A stretch of DNA of 64,000 nucleotides from Marsupella aquatica (GCA_973895155.1 OZ316896.1:3782001-3846000); one strand, 5' to 3'; counted from the first letter of the stretch, positions 12,101 through 24,881 are shown. Program-made: numbers and translations. The notes: generated from the letters alone by a model not told the origin.

Positions 12101-15100
12101 GTTTGACGGTATCATTGCTTTTTTTTGTGTACTTTTATGTGCTATCAGAAAGTTAACTCCAAGCGAACAGATGCATTCTCTCCACTTCAATTCAGTTTCA
12201 GCAAGTACACAGTAGAAATTTAATTAGAAGATACATTCCTTTCCATATAAGCCATGACGTACATCCACATCAAATCAACTGTGGTAACGCCTTATTGCAG
12301 GTTATTATTGGAGAAAATTTTACAGTCCCAGCGTACTCCAAAATTTCTCTCATTCATCAAAGCCCTGAGGAAGACAGCAGTGACGAAGAGCTAGAATATG
12401 GAGAAGCTGATCGTGGGGACGTTGCTGAAAGCCCTCCTAGTCCCCTTCATGGTAAGTGTTTCTCAAAGATCAACTTTGAAACAATTACTGCACATGCAGC
12501 GTCAAGAATCAACTGCGTTTGTGCTTAAAATGACCCAGTTGAGACTTGCATGGCAGAAGCACAAGGCTGAACCGTGTCCTTTGATAGCTTCACAATTTCA
12601 TGTTGAAGCTACTCTTTCAATAATAAAACATGTTTCAAACTTGGAGGGGGTTAAAAACTCACCCGTGAACTTGCTGAAGGTAGACGCTAGGGCCTCCTTA
12701 GCTACCACATACTTGCCTAGCTATGTATTATTAAAGCGGTTTTCATCTTCTTTCCACTGTCTTTTAGGTGTTCATAAATGTAAGAGCAAAGGAGAATTCC
12801 CTGCAGATTGAGTTCAATTACAATCTTAACCTTTCTGTGTTGTCTAACATAGTTCTTTACATAATCTTTTCAGTCTTATCATTTGAAACGTCGGTCAACG
12901 AGAGATGTATCGAATGGTCTTAACATCCTGTAACGCTGTTGTCGATGTTTTGTTATGTTATAGATGGTGAGGTAATCAATGGCTCTCCCGGTCATGTGGG
13001 CATTGAGCATCCTGAGGGACCAAGCTGGGAACCATCAGAGGTAAGGATTGAACAGTTTTAGTAATGCTGGGCTCGAAGAACCTCTTCATCTGCTGGATTA
13101 GCTAAGTTCTGCGTCAAGTATGAAGCTTGGCCATATCAAGTTTGTGTTTACTGGATATGCTTCTGGAATAGAAATGGAACAATGCAGACCAAACTCAAAA
13201 TTTGATGCCCGATTGTCCCATCAGACTCAGATACTAGTCATAATTATTCAGCGTCTCGCTGCTGTGTTGTCAACGTCATCGTACACTAGTGTATTAAAGT
13301 TACTGGTTAAAGAAGCCTTGTATCTCTGACAGGTTGGAGTAGGAGGTATTGGAAGCAAGTGGTCCAGTGGCCAAGAGGAAGAGTGGAGGCATTCAGTCGC
13401 TCCTATCCCTAAGGAGAAAATACAAGAGGTTGCAGCACGGGAAGAGAAAGGTGAAGTAGAAGACGCTGCCGAAGACCTCCTGATTCTTCCTAGCAATGAC
13501 AAGGCTGCGGAACTTGAAGTTGATGAGGAGGAAGCAGATGAAGAGGACGATGACTCGTACTTCCAAAGAGAGGTTAATCGAGCATTTCTTGCTTAGAGAT
13601 TTCATTCAGTTTCTATGTTTTCCTGGAAACCAAGTCTTCATCGATTTCGGTCCCTGATTTGATTGGGTTGTCTTGACCCCTTGTTCGCACTAATGCTAGA
13701 TATGCCTGGGAATCGCTTCCTGTTTGGTCGTCTATAAACTGCTTCATTGTTCAGGTGTGGTCTAATCTAATGTATATTCCTGACTAATTTTCCTTGAAAA
13801 GTCTTGCTGAAAAGTTTATCGACAAACTGGTATGCGTTTGAAGGTGGAGGACACGTTTAGAAGAGCTGTTACTGGCGAGTCTGGGACGCAGCAAGATCAT
13901 GTTGTGATTGAAGTCAATGCCCTTAAGTAATTCATCTCGGACCCTATCGCGTTCGTCTAGTTACTTTCTTCTCTGTTGTCCTCTTTTCACACTTTAATAG
14001 TTCCATGGTCCAAGCTGATTATTTTTAGCAGTGGAGGCTGAATGATAAGGAGATGTTCTGGATATGTTTGTTTTCTCAACAAAATTTATTCCCCTAGTAC
14101 AGCACTCTGTCAGTTCCGTTCTACACAGGAAGTTTGCTCGGAGGGTAATATGGGCTGTCAACGTCAGATGTTGTGCCAAACTTTGTATATCTTCTTGTAT
14201 TGGACTTATGTGGATATTTGGTTCAAACTCGCAGGTTGGCATATAACCGGTCATTTTCGGATTGCGCTGGAGCAATGTTTAGTGCTTTATTGAATCTTGC
14301 ATTTGAAAACCCCCATACAACTTCAAGTAAATCACTTTTCCTTGTTTGAACTACTTCCATGGTGAATTGCAACGTGCATAGCATGGGCCGCAGATTTTGA
14401 CGGCTCAGTACTTCATTTTCTACAATGAAGTTCTTGGAGTAGGAAACCTGGATCGGTGAATTTGCTAGGCGGAGGGGATTGAACCTAAGGCATCCGAATT
14501 CATGTGAATGTTTACAGAGGAATTGCTGCAAAACACAAAAGAAGTGGTTTTAGAGTGGGGATCGTTGCTTCGTCGATTTTTGCATCATCAAGATGATGAA
14601 GTAAGCGAAGTGCATTCTCATCCAGTTGGTTGGTTGAGTAGTCATCCTTAGAGTGACGTGTTTTCAATTGGACATAGATACTGGTATTCTGCTTATCAGC
14701 AACTCAGGGTGGTGTTTGAACTGTGTGCTAGATGGAAGTACTGCTTAAGTTTGAGGAAATCTGCTTATCTGACAACAAGGAGTTCGCCCCCATTTTCTCT
14801 TTGGTAAGGTTCAGAGGTGAATTTTGTTCTTCCACGGTTTTCGTAAAACCGTTGTGTTTTATCGATTTTCGTTTTCTGGGAAACTGACGGAAAGCACACG
14901 GGGGGCTACCAGATCCTTCAGGAGGTCTATGACAAAGAGATCATAACAGAAGATGCCATCCTTTCCTGGGCTTCAGAGAAAGAAGGTGGGGATGAGGTAG
15001 ACAAATTGTTTGTCAAACAATGCGAGAAATTTATACAGGTACAAAAATCAAGTATCGCCTCTGAAGGGTTGTATGCAGAATGTATTTGTGCTTTTGCTCA

Positions 15101-15613
15101 GCAACTGGGCAAGCTCATTGGTAAAATCCGTCGTTCATTCTGTGTTTTGCGGGAAATTTAAACAAACTAGAAGCTTTGGAGAGTTGAAATCAAGCAATGT
15201 ACTAAAAGTGTACAAGGAACACTCTGAATAAGGTCCGTAAACATTGATAAGCAACTGGACTGATCTACGGAGAAAGCGTCCCGAGTCTCAACTCGTACGG
15301 GAGAGAGGAGCTCAGACTTGAGACTAAGCTTGAATCTTTGCAGCCCTGATAATTTTCTGATATCAACACTGATTATTCTGAGCACAACTCTTTAGAGGAG
15401 AAAGTCTGCTTAATTGTGAAGCTACTTAGTCCTGTCCAAGGTGAAACCAAGCGAAGCTTCAGTAGTGCATAAATGAGAGCTGGATATGGCGTTCAGTGGA
15501 CGGCCTCAAAGGAATAACTCTTCAATACTTGTTGTTCTCACTCTTTATCCTGCTGTCTTTTTTCTCAGTGGCTCCAGGTTGCTGAAGAAGATGACAGTGA
15601 TGATGACACTTGA
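9121..15613 (+). CDS. EIF2B5: Translation initiation factor eIF2B epsilon subunit
   Basis: This is the catalytic subunit of the guanine-nucleotide exchange factor that reloads eIF2 with GTP in the cytosol. Fifteen exons join in frame to 745 codons: 9121-9249, 9400-9630, 10100-10444, 10986-11093, 11353-11545, 11748-12010, 12301-12451, 12964-13040, 13333-13572, 13844-13926, 14235-14326, 14518-14600, 14732-14803, 14913-15038 and 15569-15613. All introns are GT-AG. Residues about 20-270 form the nucleotidyltransferase-like domain ([29 protein letters not shown], with the NFD motif at 253-255). Residues about 335-430 are the left-handed beta-helix of hexapeptide repeats ([17 protein letters not shown]). 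An acidic linker follows. Residues about 580-745 are the W2/HEAT catalytic domain, with the aromatic-acidic boxes [16 protein letters not shown] and [14 protein letters not shown]. The start fits the family N-terminus and has a good context (GCGATGGCG). Length is close to the usual 700-750. Confidence 0.96.
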
Positions 15614-16886
15614 GGGAGCCCAGAGTTGCATCTGACGTACTTTCTCTGCTAGTTACCGGTGAATGCCATCCCATTCTGGAGGCCCTGTAAGGATGTCAAT
15701 CATCATGTCAAGGTAAAGATTTACTGGATAAATGCTGTCCCAGATGGTTAAAATGAGAGGCAGTTGCTCAAAGCGTTTTGAAAAGTGAATTTTGGAGGTC
15801 TATTGCTGAAGAATGGAAGACTAGTTTCCCCATTTGTGAGAGCATGCGTAGAGATCTGGATGTGTTGTTACTATCAATATCCTGGCCTCTCTTCCATATG
15901 CTGGGTTGTCAGCTGTAGTAGGAATACTTTCAGATGCTTGTTGTGACTCCTTAAGGGAAGCTTCGGCTCTGTCCAACTTTGAAGTTTGCTCTGATCACGA
16001 AGTTTTGTTTCTTCCTCAGGTATTGGACTTTGACGAGGGCAGAGTCCTTATCACATACACTAAATAGATGAAAGTGCATCGGGACTTGGAGCATGATAAC
16101 GTCTCCAAAGAGTCCCCTCGCTTCTTGAGGCATTGGAAGCGACCTGATCCTAGCTCATAGTAATGTCATAAGGCACTGCAATTATTTCAAAATGCTTATG
16201 CTGTCGATGATTGTTCATTCATGGAAGAATCTCTCCACCACTTAATTCATTACTCCTCTCATATTCTGACGACAGGCACGTGAGGAACAAAGGCGAGGTT
16301 TTCAATAAGCAGCCATCGTCGCTGGGAACTTGCTTTTCAGATCACAGATTTTTTCATACATAGATGCATTTGTTCCAAAGCTCCTTCACAAAATGCTGGA
16401 TCCATTCGCGATCTGTAAGTCAGGTCTACTACATCACTGATAGCCCTTTATTTGCGTACCCAAGAGTGGCATCAAGGAAATTAGCAGAGAATTTCCCACC
16501 TCGCCATGTCAATTCTACACTCCCCAAAGGTAGATCTTGATCGTTTCGCTATGGTTGCTTTCATCGCTATACTTCCTACCAACAAGTTATCCCTGCTAGT
16601 TTCACAAGCACTAAAAGGACACGCCAAAAGATTAGAAGTCGAGTCCGATTTATGTATAGACTCGCCATTTGGATTACTTCACATTTCTGTGTCTGCACTT
16701 TTGAGTAGTTACAGCAAACTGAAAATAAATGTCAAGAGATTAGAAGTCTGAACTGTTGAGGAATTACAGCAAACTAAAAGTACACGCCAAGACATTAGAA
16801 GTCGAGTATGTAATTATGTATAAACTCGCCATTTGGACTACTCCATAACTCTGTGTCTGGACTGTTGAGGAGTCATAGCATCAAAC
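15614..16886. other. Spacer between eIF2B-epsilon and the LTR element, with a partial tandem repeat
   Basis: No gene is supported. From about 16617 to 16886 a diverged duplication is visible: attagaagtcgagt, actcgccatttgga and tgttgagga each recur with a period of about 165 bp. The LTR retrotransposon is inserted at the right edge of the second copy. Confidence 0.6.
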
Positions 16887-17197
16887 TGTCAACTCCATAG
16901 ATGCACAAGAATGCGGACACGATAACGAGAGACTAAAAGAGTATGTGATTTGAATATGCAGAAGTGTAAATTTCATAATGCCCAAAACAAAGCTGAAGTG
17001 GAATACATATGAGACTTGGGGTGGACCTCAGTCCTTATCCCACGGTTGTCTTGAGGCAGCCATGTGGCAACGGTAAAAGACTAACAAAGTGGCTTACTGT
17101 AAGAATGTCACTAGTGTATGTAAACTGCAGACCAACAGACACCTGAAGAAATGGGAAGAAGTTTTGACTAGCACAAACAGAAAGGGTAACTTTGACA
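16887..17197 (-). repeat. 3' LTR of the copia-type element
   Basis: 311-bp direct repeat, about 94-95% identical to 19605-19915 by eye, preceded on the minus strand by the polypurine tract. Confidence 0.93.
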
Positions 17198-17208
17198 CAC
17201 CCCCCTGC
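17198..17208 (-). other. Polypurine tract of the LTR element
   Basis: On the minus strand GCAGGGGGGTG abuts the 3' LTR start TGTCAA, the expected place for the plus-strand DNA primer. Confidence 0.7.
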
Positions 17209-17609
17209 TCGCCCAAAACAGAGGACCCTTGATGTTTGAATCCTCCTGTTGATGGAAAGCGTGGACACCCCCCAGAAGAAACATCTCGGATTCTGTCAAT
17301 GTAGAGCGTATACACCCCCAGATAGAACATTGCATATTCCTGTTGGAAGAGACTTGTAGGCCATAAGAGCTGCTTCGCCTAATATTTGACACATAGTTGC
17401 GAGAACATGGGAAAGAGGAAAACCTCCATATTCGTACACCTGAGCAATATCCTTCCTCGCTATCAGCCTGTAGAGCACAGCTCTGACAGAGGTCAACATT
17501 GTGTTGCACAAAACAATATTAAGCAATGGGTTTTTCATTGCAATTATTGAGCTTCAAAACTCCATGTGGCAGGCAAGAACAAAATCCTCAAACCCACGTA
17601 GCTTTCGTC

Positions 17610-18010
17610 AGATGATCTATTGCATCTGAATGTACTTGAATGCGGTAAGCAAATGTGGTCGTGGTAAGCACATGTGATGATATATTGCATCTGAATGTAC
17701 TTGATTGTGGTAAGCAAATGTGATCGTGGTAAGCACATGTGATGATATATTGCATCTGAATGTACTTGATTGTGGTAAGCAAATGTGATTGTGGTAAGCA
17801 CATGGGATGATCTATTGCATCTGAATGTACTGTCTTGATTGTGGTAAGCAAATGTGATCATGGTAAGCACATGCGATGATCTATTGCATCTGAATGTACT
17901 TCATTGTGGTAAGCAATGTGATTGTGGTAAGCACATGCAATGATCTATTGCATCTGAATGTACTTCATTGTGGTAAGCAATGTGATTGCAGTAAGCAAAT
18001 GTGATCGTGG
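17610..18010 (-). repeat. Tandem array of six 65-69 bp units inside the LTR element
   Basis: Units start at about 17610, 17676, 17741, 17806, 17875 and 17938. Each begins gatgat(c/a)tattgcatctg, then aatgtactt, then two runs of ggtaagca. The left edge (cgtagctttcgtcagatgat) matches 18989-19009 near the protease motif (catagcttttgttagatgat), and the minus-strand peptide DAIDHLTKA parallels EATDHLTKA there. The array therefore looks like an amplified and drifted piece of the element's own coding region. Confidence 0.85.
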
Positions 18011-18842
18011 TCCGTAATTGTTGGTGTACAATGTTTGTTGAGAGTGAGAGATGACTATCACCAGCGGCAACTTGACAAACAGGCGACACATTAGGTCGGA
18101 CCGTAAGTACTTTGAGACCATTGACTTTCCGTGCTGCAGCAAACTTCTCGCCACTAGTTTGAACAGCAAATTTAGACTGCCATCCATATCCACCGGCAAT
18201 GCCATCCCACTTCAAACACTCGCAACTTCCCCGGCCTCCCAACGGACGCAAAGATGCAGACCGGCCAAGCCAATGCTCCACAGCAACGCAACACCAACAA
18301 CAGACCTTTCTGTGGCCACTCTTCTCACCGATTGGGACCAAATTGAACTCCAGTCCCATGGAGCCAAGGCGGAGAAATCTTGGGACAATTCGAGAGAGAG
18401 GTTACAATCTTGGACCGGACTGATACGGAAATGCATCTGCAAGAAGCAGACTAGGCAAGTGAAAGAGAATTCTCTGTAGCACAAACAACAAGAATGATAG
18501 ACATTTTAGATTTTTGTGGTCGCTCCTTCACTGACCGGACCCAAATTGAAACACGGCAAGACAAAACGCAAAGAAATCTTGTCACAATTCAAGAGCGAGG
18601 TAAGAACCCTTGACTAGACTGTAGTTGAAACGTAGAGGGAATACTCCATAGAGGTTCGGGTAGGAAAGTCTTTTCTCTTGAAAAAAGAGGGACGCAGGGG
18701 CAGGAGACCTGAAGCACTCATCTAGAGCTTGGCCTGACAAACACTCCTCCTGAATCACTTATTGACACCAAGGTATACATAAAGGAGACGAATAGCATAG
18801 ATGCTTAATGTTGGCATGTAGCGAACAAGACGAACAGACTCA

Positions 18843-19496
18843 TCAGATCGAAGAAGTAAAAAATGCAAGTTTCCCAACCAGGTGAGACAACCAAACCCGC
18901 TCCAATGTTAATCGTGAGTGGTTCATCAACGTAGTCCTCAAAGTATCACGACAATTACACACAATGTGGTTAGCGCCAGAGTCAAAAATACACATAGCTT
19001 TTGTTAGATGATCTGTGGCCTCCAAATGTACTTGATGAGAGAATTGAGCGAAGGTAAACACATCAAGATATGGAGAAGTCAATGTGGATACTTGGCTGAG
19101 GGTAGATGTCTGAATTGCATCGTGCTTTTCAAGTGCTCCTGAATCTTGAAGCGTTGGATGTTCCCGATCTGGTTGGCTCCACCACTTGTCCTTAGCTTCC
19201 TTTGGATCAATTTTAAAGCTGGCGCCGACACATTGATTGACTGCATCCAAACAGCGACTAGAGATTGCGCGCCTCCATCTCCTCTCCTAGATACTCAAGC
19301 CTGGCTATGAACTGATATTCTTTCTCATCAGTTTCCTTGACTACTGCTATATTTGTTCATTGATGGAAAGAGTAGCAGTTCCATCGATGAACTTCCACGA
19401 GCCAGAGGATTGAGACAAGTATTTTCCATGATTCGTAATTGACTCCACCTTACAACTTTTAAAATGAGTGTGAAGAATGGTGGAATGATGCGACAT
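18843..19496 (-). pseudogene. Broken gag / aspartic protease remnant of the LTR element
   Basis: A gag-like start is at 19496 on the minus strand (MSHHSTILHTHFKS), stopped after about 49 codons. A longer frame from 19250 to 18843 reads through EATDHLTKAMCIFDSGANHI. DSGA before a short polar stretch is the copia-type aspartic protease active site. The frame ends soon after (stop at 18843), and the middle of gag is missing or scrambled. No complete polyprotein can be read, so the piece is not expected to function alone. Confidence 0.75.
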
Positions 19497-19604
19497 GGTG
19501 AGAATTTTTAAAACACTTCTACAGACTGAGAGAAAAGACTGTGTAGCTCAAAGAGTGTGTTGTGCAAAAATGCAATCTATTAAATAGAATTAAGGCCCAT
19601 AACC

Positions 19605-19915
19605 TGTCAACTCCATAGATGCACAAGAACACAGACACGAGAACAAGAGACTAAAAGAGTACGTGATTTGAATATGCAGAAGTGTAAATTTCATAATGCC
19701 CGAAACAAAGCCGGAGCGGAATACATATGAGACTCGGGGTGGACCTCAGTCCTTATCCCACCGTTGTCTCGAGGCAGCCATGTCGCAACGGTAAAAGACT
19801 AACAAAGTGGCTTACTGTAAGAATGTCACTAGTGTATGTAAACTGTAGACTAACAGACACCTGGAGAAATGGGAAGAAGTTTTGACTAGCACAAACAGAA
19901 AGGGTAACTTTGACA
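19605..19915 (-). repeat. 5' LTR of the copia-type element
   Basis: 311-bp partner of 16887-17197, followed by the right copy of the CAAAC target duplication at 19916-19920. Confidence 0.93.
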
Positions 19916-20440
19916 CAAACCCTCTCAAAATGGGCAAGGTGGCTATGCCTGCAGGGGCCAAGAAACTTTGTCCCCGTACCTGCACATGAAAAAGCAAAAG
20001 CCTACCATTTGCAAATAACGAACAACTCTTGATGATGTGAAAGAACAATGTATAAAACACAAAGTAAATATGTTGTACCTGCACATCAAAAAGCAACAGC
20101 CTATGATTTATCTGGCTATGTAAAACAAACAACATTCAATGATATAAGAAAACAATGGGGTTTATCCTGGCATTGAAAATTTCTCCAACTTGTGAGCATT
20201 GGCCACGGCACAATTACAGACTTATTGATTGATTGCAATGTTCTTGACAACAGAGACAAGAAGTGTGAGAATCTATACGATGGAGAGCTCTTACAAGTGT
20301 TGCTTGCTAGACTTGTCAGTGGTTACATATAATCGAAGTCCAATTAATCTGGCACAATGTCTTTATGATAGTTTACGCAGCCTCAAATCTTTTTGGCGAT
20401 ATGTAGTAGAAAATGGCACTGCATGGAGGATGAGCGTAGT

Positions 20441-20660
20441 TCCTTAACCCTGACCTGGGGTCTTGCTACTGACCTTCTCCCCTGGTAGCCTTACTCACTG
20501 GCTTTGCAAGACACCCACTAGCTCCTTGAGATCATGTGCACTTCTCTAGCTACTGTAGTGTCCTTAGCCCAACATGGGTCCTGCTACTGACTGTCTCCTC
20601 TGGTAGCCCTTGTCACTCGCTCCTTTAGATCACATGCGGATCTCAAGCTATGGTCCATTG
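20441..20660 (+). repeat. Diverged two-copy tandem repeat, period about 119 bp
   Basis: Copies start at 20441 and 20560. Shared blocks include ggtc(t/c)tgctactgac, ctggtagcc, tcact(g/c)gc and gatca(t/c)atg. Confidence 0.75.
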
Positions 20661-21255
20661 CCCATGGGCATGCAACAAAAGCTCTATTGATGGGCCGTAA
20701 AAATTGCACACCAGGAACACCCACCTTGTGGTGCACTACTAATTGGAAGCCAACCAGCCTTCTCTATGCTCTGCTTGAATGCACCAGTGCTCATGTGCTA
20801 CTCTCTTCCCGTGGCCTTGCGTGAGTAGTGACAAATTTCAGCTGATTGTGGCTGATGCCTTGTGTTAATTTCAGAGCATAACTTTCCATCCTTGGAGCAG
20901 CTTGGTCACTTATTTCTGGCCCTGATCCCATATCTAGTTGGGATCATAACTCTCAGCCCATGACTCTGTTAGCCTTGTTGTTAGCAATGCTACACACAAC
21001 ACCATGGATGTTCAGGGCAACCCGGAGCTCATGATGGTGCTATCAACAACAACTCATGACCATCTTTTAAAGATGCCTTCTTGGCATAAGGGGGTATTGC
21101 AAATGAATGGGTCCGCAACAAAGAGCTTTACAGATATGATTGATTGTTTCCTATAGTTGATAATCTGATTATGGACCCCCATGGGAAGCTCCTTCCCAAA
21201 TTCTTGGATGCAAGTGCAGCCACATCAGCATTATTTGTCACAAACAAGAACCCTT

Positions 21256-21626
21256 AGTTATGCAAGAAGAACCAAATTTGACTATTCGTGTTTGAGGCAA
21301 AGCAAAGAAAAATAGTTAGACCATGTAATTGTAAAAACAATGGAAAACTAAAAAGTAACATTTCAAGTAAACAAAGAAAGGGTAAAATAGGGGTGAGAAA
21401 ATAAGCTTTGGATGAGTTGTGATTGATATATATCAGTGTTTTCTGATAATTTGTTTCAATTTTCTATTTAAATTACAGACTTTTGAAATAATGACAAGTA
21501 GAAAGAAACTCTTCAACTACTTTAACATTTACCAACTGAAGGTAGCATAAGAAACCCAATAAACTTTTCAACTTCTGTAACATTTACCAAGGTAACTTAT
21601 GAAACCCTTTGGCTATTATGGATAAA
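21256..21626 (+). repeat. Dispersed repeat, inverted partner near 63.05-63.37 kb
   Basis: This block and the reverse complement of 63045-63365 share many short runs in order, such as ttagtta, gcaagaagaaccaaatttga, aactcttcaactact and aacatttacca. An internal duplication of the aacatttacca block makes this copy longer. It is probably a degraded transposon fragment; its class is unknown. Confidence 0.75.
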
Positions 21627-24600
21627 CTAAGGAGTAACAATGAAGCAAAAGTAGAAATCACCATAACTAATATGGGTAGAGGAATACCAAGGGACTCTAA
21701 GAGCTTTCAACTACTATGGACAAATTAAGTAATATTTTGCATGAACCATATGCCTGGAATGTTACTAACATGTATTGTAGACATAGAGGTACCAAGGGAA
21801 AAGTTTTGCATGGAGAATTACCCTTAGTATTACCATGAATGTACTCCTATTTGTCTTCAATGAAATTGTCCTAACTACCTTTAAAATTCACTTCATTTAG
21901 AATCATCCATTTAATATTTTCCTCTCATCTATCTATTCCAATGTGCAAGTCTTCATGGCTCCAAATAGTTTAATAAAACAAGCTTACATAACCAAGGGGT
22001 CCTCGAACTAGTTGAAAGTAAGAGATATCATCTTTCCAACTGAAGGAAGGAAGACAAATTGTCACTGCAGAGGGCGACCCAGAGGGTAATAAATTATAGT
22101 TTGATCATAGAGTCAAGCAAAGGACCATGGGTAACAAAACTAACCTGAGTTCTAAAGTCAAGTCCTGATGGTGTGACTAAAACAACCTAAAGGATAATTA
22201 ATACTTCTATCCACTAAACATTTATTGTATCACTTCAAACAAAACTTAGCTGTCCATTTCCATAGTGGCAAACCCCCAAAATGGCCTAAGCTTGATTTCC
22301 TCAGAATTCTCTTTCGAAAACTGAATTCCATTTTCTCAAAATTCACTTTTCTCAGAATTTGCATAAATTGTGCCAATTTTGACAAAACCAGACAAAGTTG
22401 AAAGTATGGCGTCTAAGGGAGCAGGGGCAGGCAGGTGGAGTTAGGAGGCAAACTAAGGCTCATGGGGAGTAACATGGAGTCCCATGTTGGGAAAAGTCTT
22501 GACACAGCCTGAACTAACCTTTTTCTAATGAAAAATGTTTAATAAAGGGGGAGGAAGAACAGATTGACTAGCATGTTTTGCCCCATTGAATTGAAAATAT
22601 TTGACTAAAGGAGAAAACCAAATAATACAAAGCGTGTCAAACTGCATCAGACCGCATCCGCATCCACTCCTCTGGTTTGAAAGAATTGTGAGAACAATAG
22701 GGCAGTTGTTTCTCTGCTTTGAAACCTCCAATTGAAAGTAAGAAATATCATTTTTCCAAGCCAGGAAAGTAAGAAATATCAATCATCATCTTGGAGTCAA
22801 TTGGATGATCATGGGTAACTCATAGTCACTCCAAGAAATGAAAAGAAGATAGTAGTACCATTTTAAGCAAAAATTTACTTAGAATTAAAAGACTCCTACT
22901 CACAATCCTGGCAATTGGTTTTTGTATTGGGAGGGTTTTTGGATTACTATAAACTATGCACACAAAATTACAATAATCCATCCTATCATTTTTTATATTG
23001 CTGGGTGTTTTCGAGGCAGGGGGACGGTTCTGATCATTGTACCATGCTTTCAATGTTTTCCATTGCCGCGGTTGTTTTGTACTAGTGTGGGTAAATGGAA
23101 CCTATCAATGGATTGTTTTTTGAATTGCCACTAAAGGATGTTTTGTGTGTCCCTCCCAATGCCTTGATGTTTCAATCCACGTTGCAGCTTTACAGTACAG
23201 TCCTGCCATGTAACTGTAATACCTCGTACCTCTGATGAGTCCACCCGACCGCCTCAGACCTTGCTCACCACGTACAAGTCTATTGAATTCACTGCACACA
23301 ATTCCATCAAATCATCAATGAATCCCTTTGCAGCTACTCTGAAGTTGAGAGAAGCTGTGAGCTGCAACCGTACTCTTCAGTTTGACCCTTCCTTCCAACC
23401 ACCCACAGAACCTTCCATGATTTAGGATCATGACGACATTGACGAGATCCAGGACGAGATCGAACGATGAAAACAACCGTCTGAACAATATTCGCTGCAT
23501 GTCCAGAAAGATTATTGCGTAACATTTGTTGCACTTAAGCTAGAGTTCTGGATCGAGGTAAGAAACGATCGAGCGGTTTGGAACGTATTTTTCTTGAGTA
23601 ATTGAATGAATCTTTCGTTGAGATATTGTCGCCATTTTTTATATGTAACAAGTCAACAAATCTGATCGAGCAGACACTCAGTTCTTTAATTTAGACAAAT
23701 GATTCGTGTGATTTCAGTTTCGTGTCTGTAGTAGATGCGTAAATCATGAATGTGCCTTCGGTAATGGCCTCAAGCACAGAATATTCGCACTAAGTTCTCT
23801 AAGTTATGGGTGATAACCGTGTACAGAATGAAGGCTTCCCTGTTTTACATCTATTGCTTCATAAATAATCAGCCAAAAGGCTCATCTAAGAAAAGAGAAA
23901 TCATGTGACGGTTTAACAATTTAGAGCTTCATCAGGAATCTGTTACTTAGATATCTACACATGGTTTCATTGTAAGTTACGAAAGCAATAAATCCTTTGA
24001 TGTTGATGGCCGACTGAAGGATAGAATTGGCTGCAAAGGTTTCCACCTGCATGCAGTGAACAGCAGCAGACGTGCGGTACTCTCTCATTGCTAGCTGGTT
24101 TAGTTACACAGATAGGCTTCAATTCTACGCATTTTGTCGGCCAACGATCCATATCGATCCGCGGTGGGGTTTGTTCCCCCATTGGAGTTGGTGCCAGGCC
24201 GGTCGGAGCTTCAATTCTGGTGTTGCATGTTCTGCCTGGATTGGAAAACAATTTCAGAACTGATGATATCATTGCTTGAACTGGAAGTCCTGTCGGCCTG
24301 GCCTTCCAGACGTACCATGATGTAACAGGATGAAATAATTCAAGATTCGGGAACTTGATGCTCGACGCGTACACACCTGGGAAGTGACAAGTCGCTGGTA
24401 CAATTAATGGACATACTAGCTAGAAGTCGAAGATGTTTCCGAGCTCAAAGGCTGTCCGGATATAATTTGACACTACAAATGCACGTGCGGAGCTCGCTCC
24501 GGGTGGACGTCCTCTGCCCACAGCTGAGCATCATACGTTGAAGCTCCCAATTGTTGTGTAGCTGTTAGGTACATTCCGCTATGCCATATGTTCAACGGTT

Positions 24601-24881
24601 GTAGTCGTGAGCACAAACTTTGGGGTTTGTCTTTGTTCGATCGCAAACTGGGTTTTACTTTCTTCGTCGTCCAATTGACATCACACACTGTCATGTGTAA
24701 TTAAGGCGCGGATCATACGGCTACTGAAGGAAGATTGGCAAAACGGCAAAATTAGATCTCTGCATGGCTTGTTGAGCCCATAGTAGGTTGACTGTTATAG
24801 AATACTCGCTGTCAGTAATGCAATAGGGATAGAGCCAGCTCGAGCACAACATTTTATGCCACACCCTGACACGGATCCAAA

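Larger units (their letters stand above)
16887..19915 (-). mobile_element. Non-autonomous copia-type LTR retrotransposon (3,029 bp)
   Basis: Two direct repeats of 311 bp bound the element, each starting TGTCAA and ending TTGACA (perfect 6-bp inverted ends). The 5 bases CAAAC flank both sides (16882-16886 and 19916-19920), a clean target-site duplication. A G-rich tract reading GCAGGGGGGTG on the minus strand (17198-17208) directly precedes the left LTR, which fixes minus orientation. A gag start and a protease-like frame with the DSGA motif are on the minus strand. No reverse transcriptase, integrase or RNase H could be recognised in the 2.4-kb interior, so it would depend on another element. 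The base after the right-hand LTR on the minus strand begins GGTTATGGGCC; no classic initiator-Met primer site (TGGTATCAGAGC) is seen. The LTRs differ at about 17 of 311 positions by eye. Confidence 0.93.
19916..24881. other. Gene-free spacer before the first NPF gene
   Basis: No gene is supported. It contains a two-copy repeat near 20.5 kb, a dispersed AT-rich repeat at 21.26-21.63 kb and otherwise low-complexity AT-rich DNA to about 23.6 kb. A 135-codon minus-strand frame at 23967-24374 has no recognisable domain. Confidence 0.6.

Noticed and set aside
17296-17538. 80-codon minus-strand frame near the 3' end of the LTR element, considered as reverse transcriptase/RNase H
   Set aside because: No YVDD, DNQ or similar polymerase motifs could be found in any of its frames.
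17610-18010. Regular array considered as a CRISPR
   Set aside because: The whole 65-69 bp unit repeats, with no unique spacers, and the context is a plant retrotransposon.
18051-18479. 142-codon plus-strand frame inside the LTR element
   Set aside because: It runs antisense to the element, has no domain I recognise, and its right part is simply open sequence between element remnants.
23967-24374. 135-codon minus-strand frame upstream of the first NPF gene
   Set aside because: No known motif; overlapping frames of similar length on the other strand suggest chance openness.
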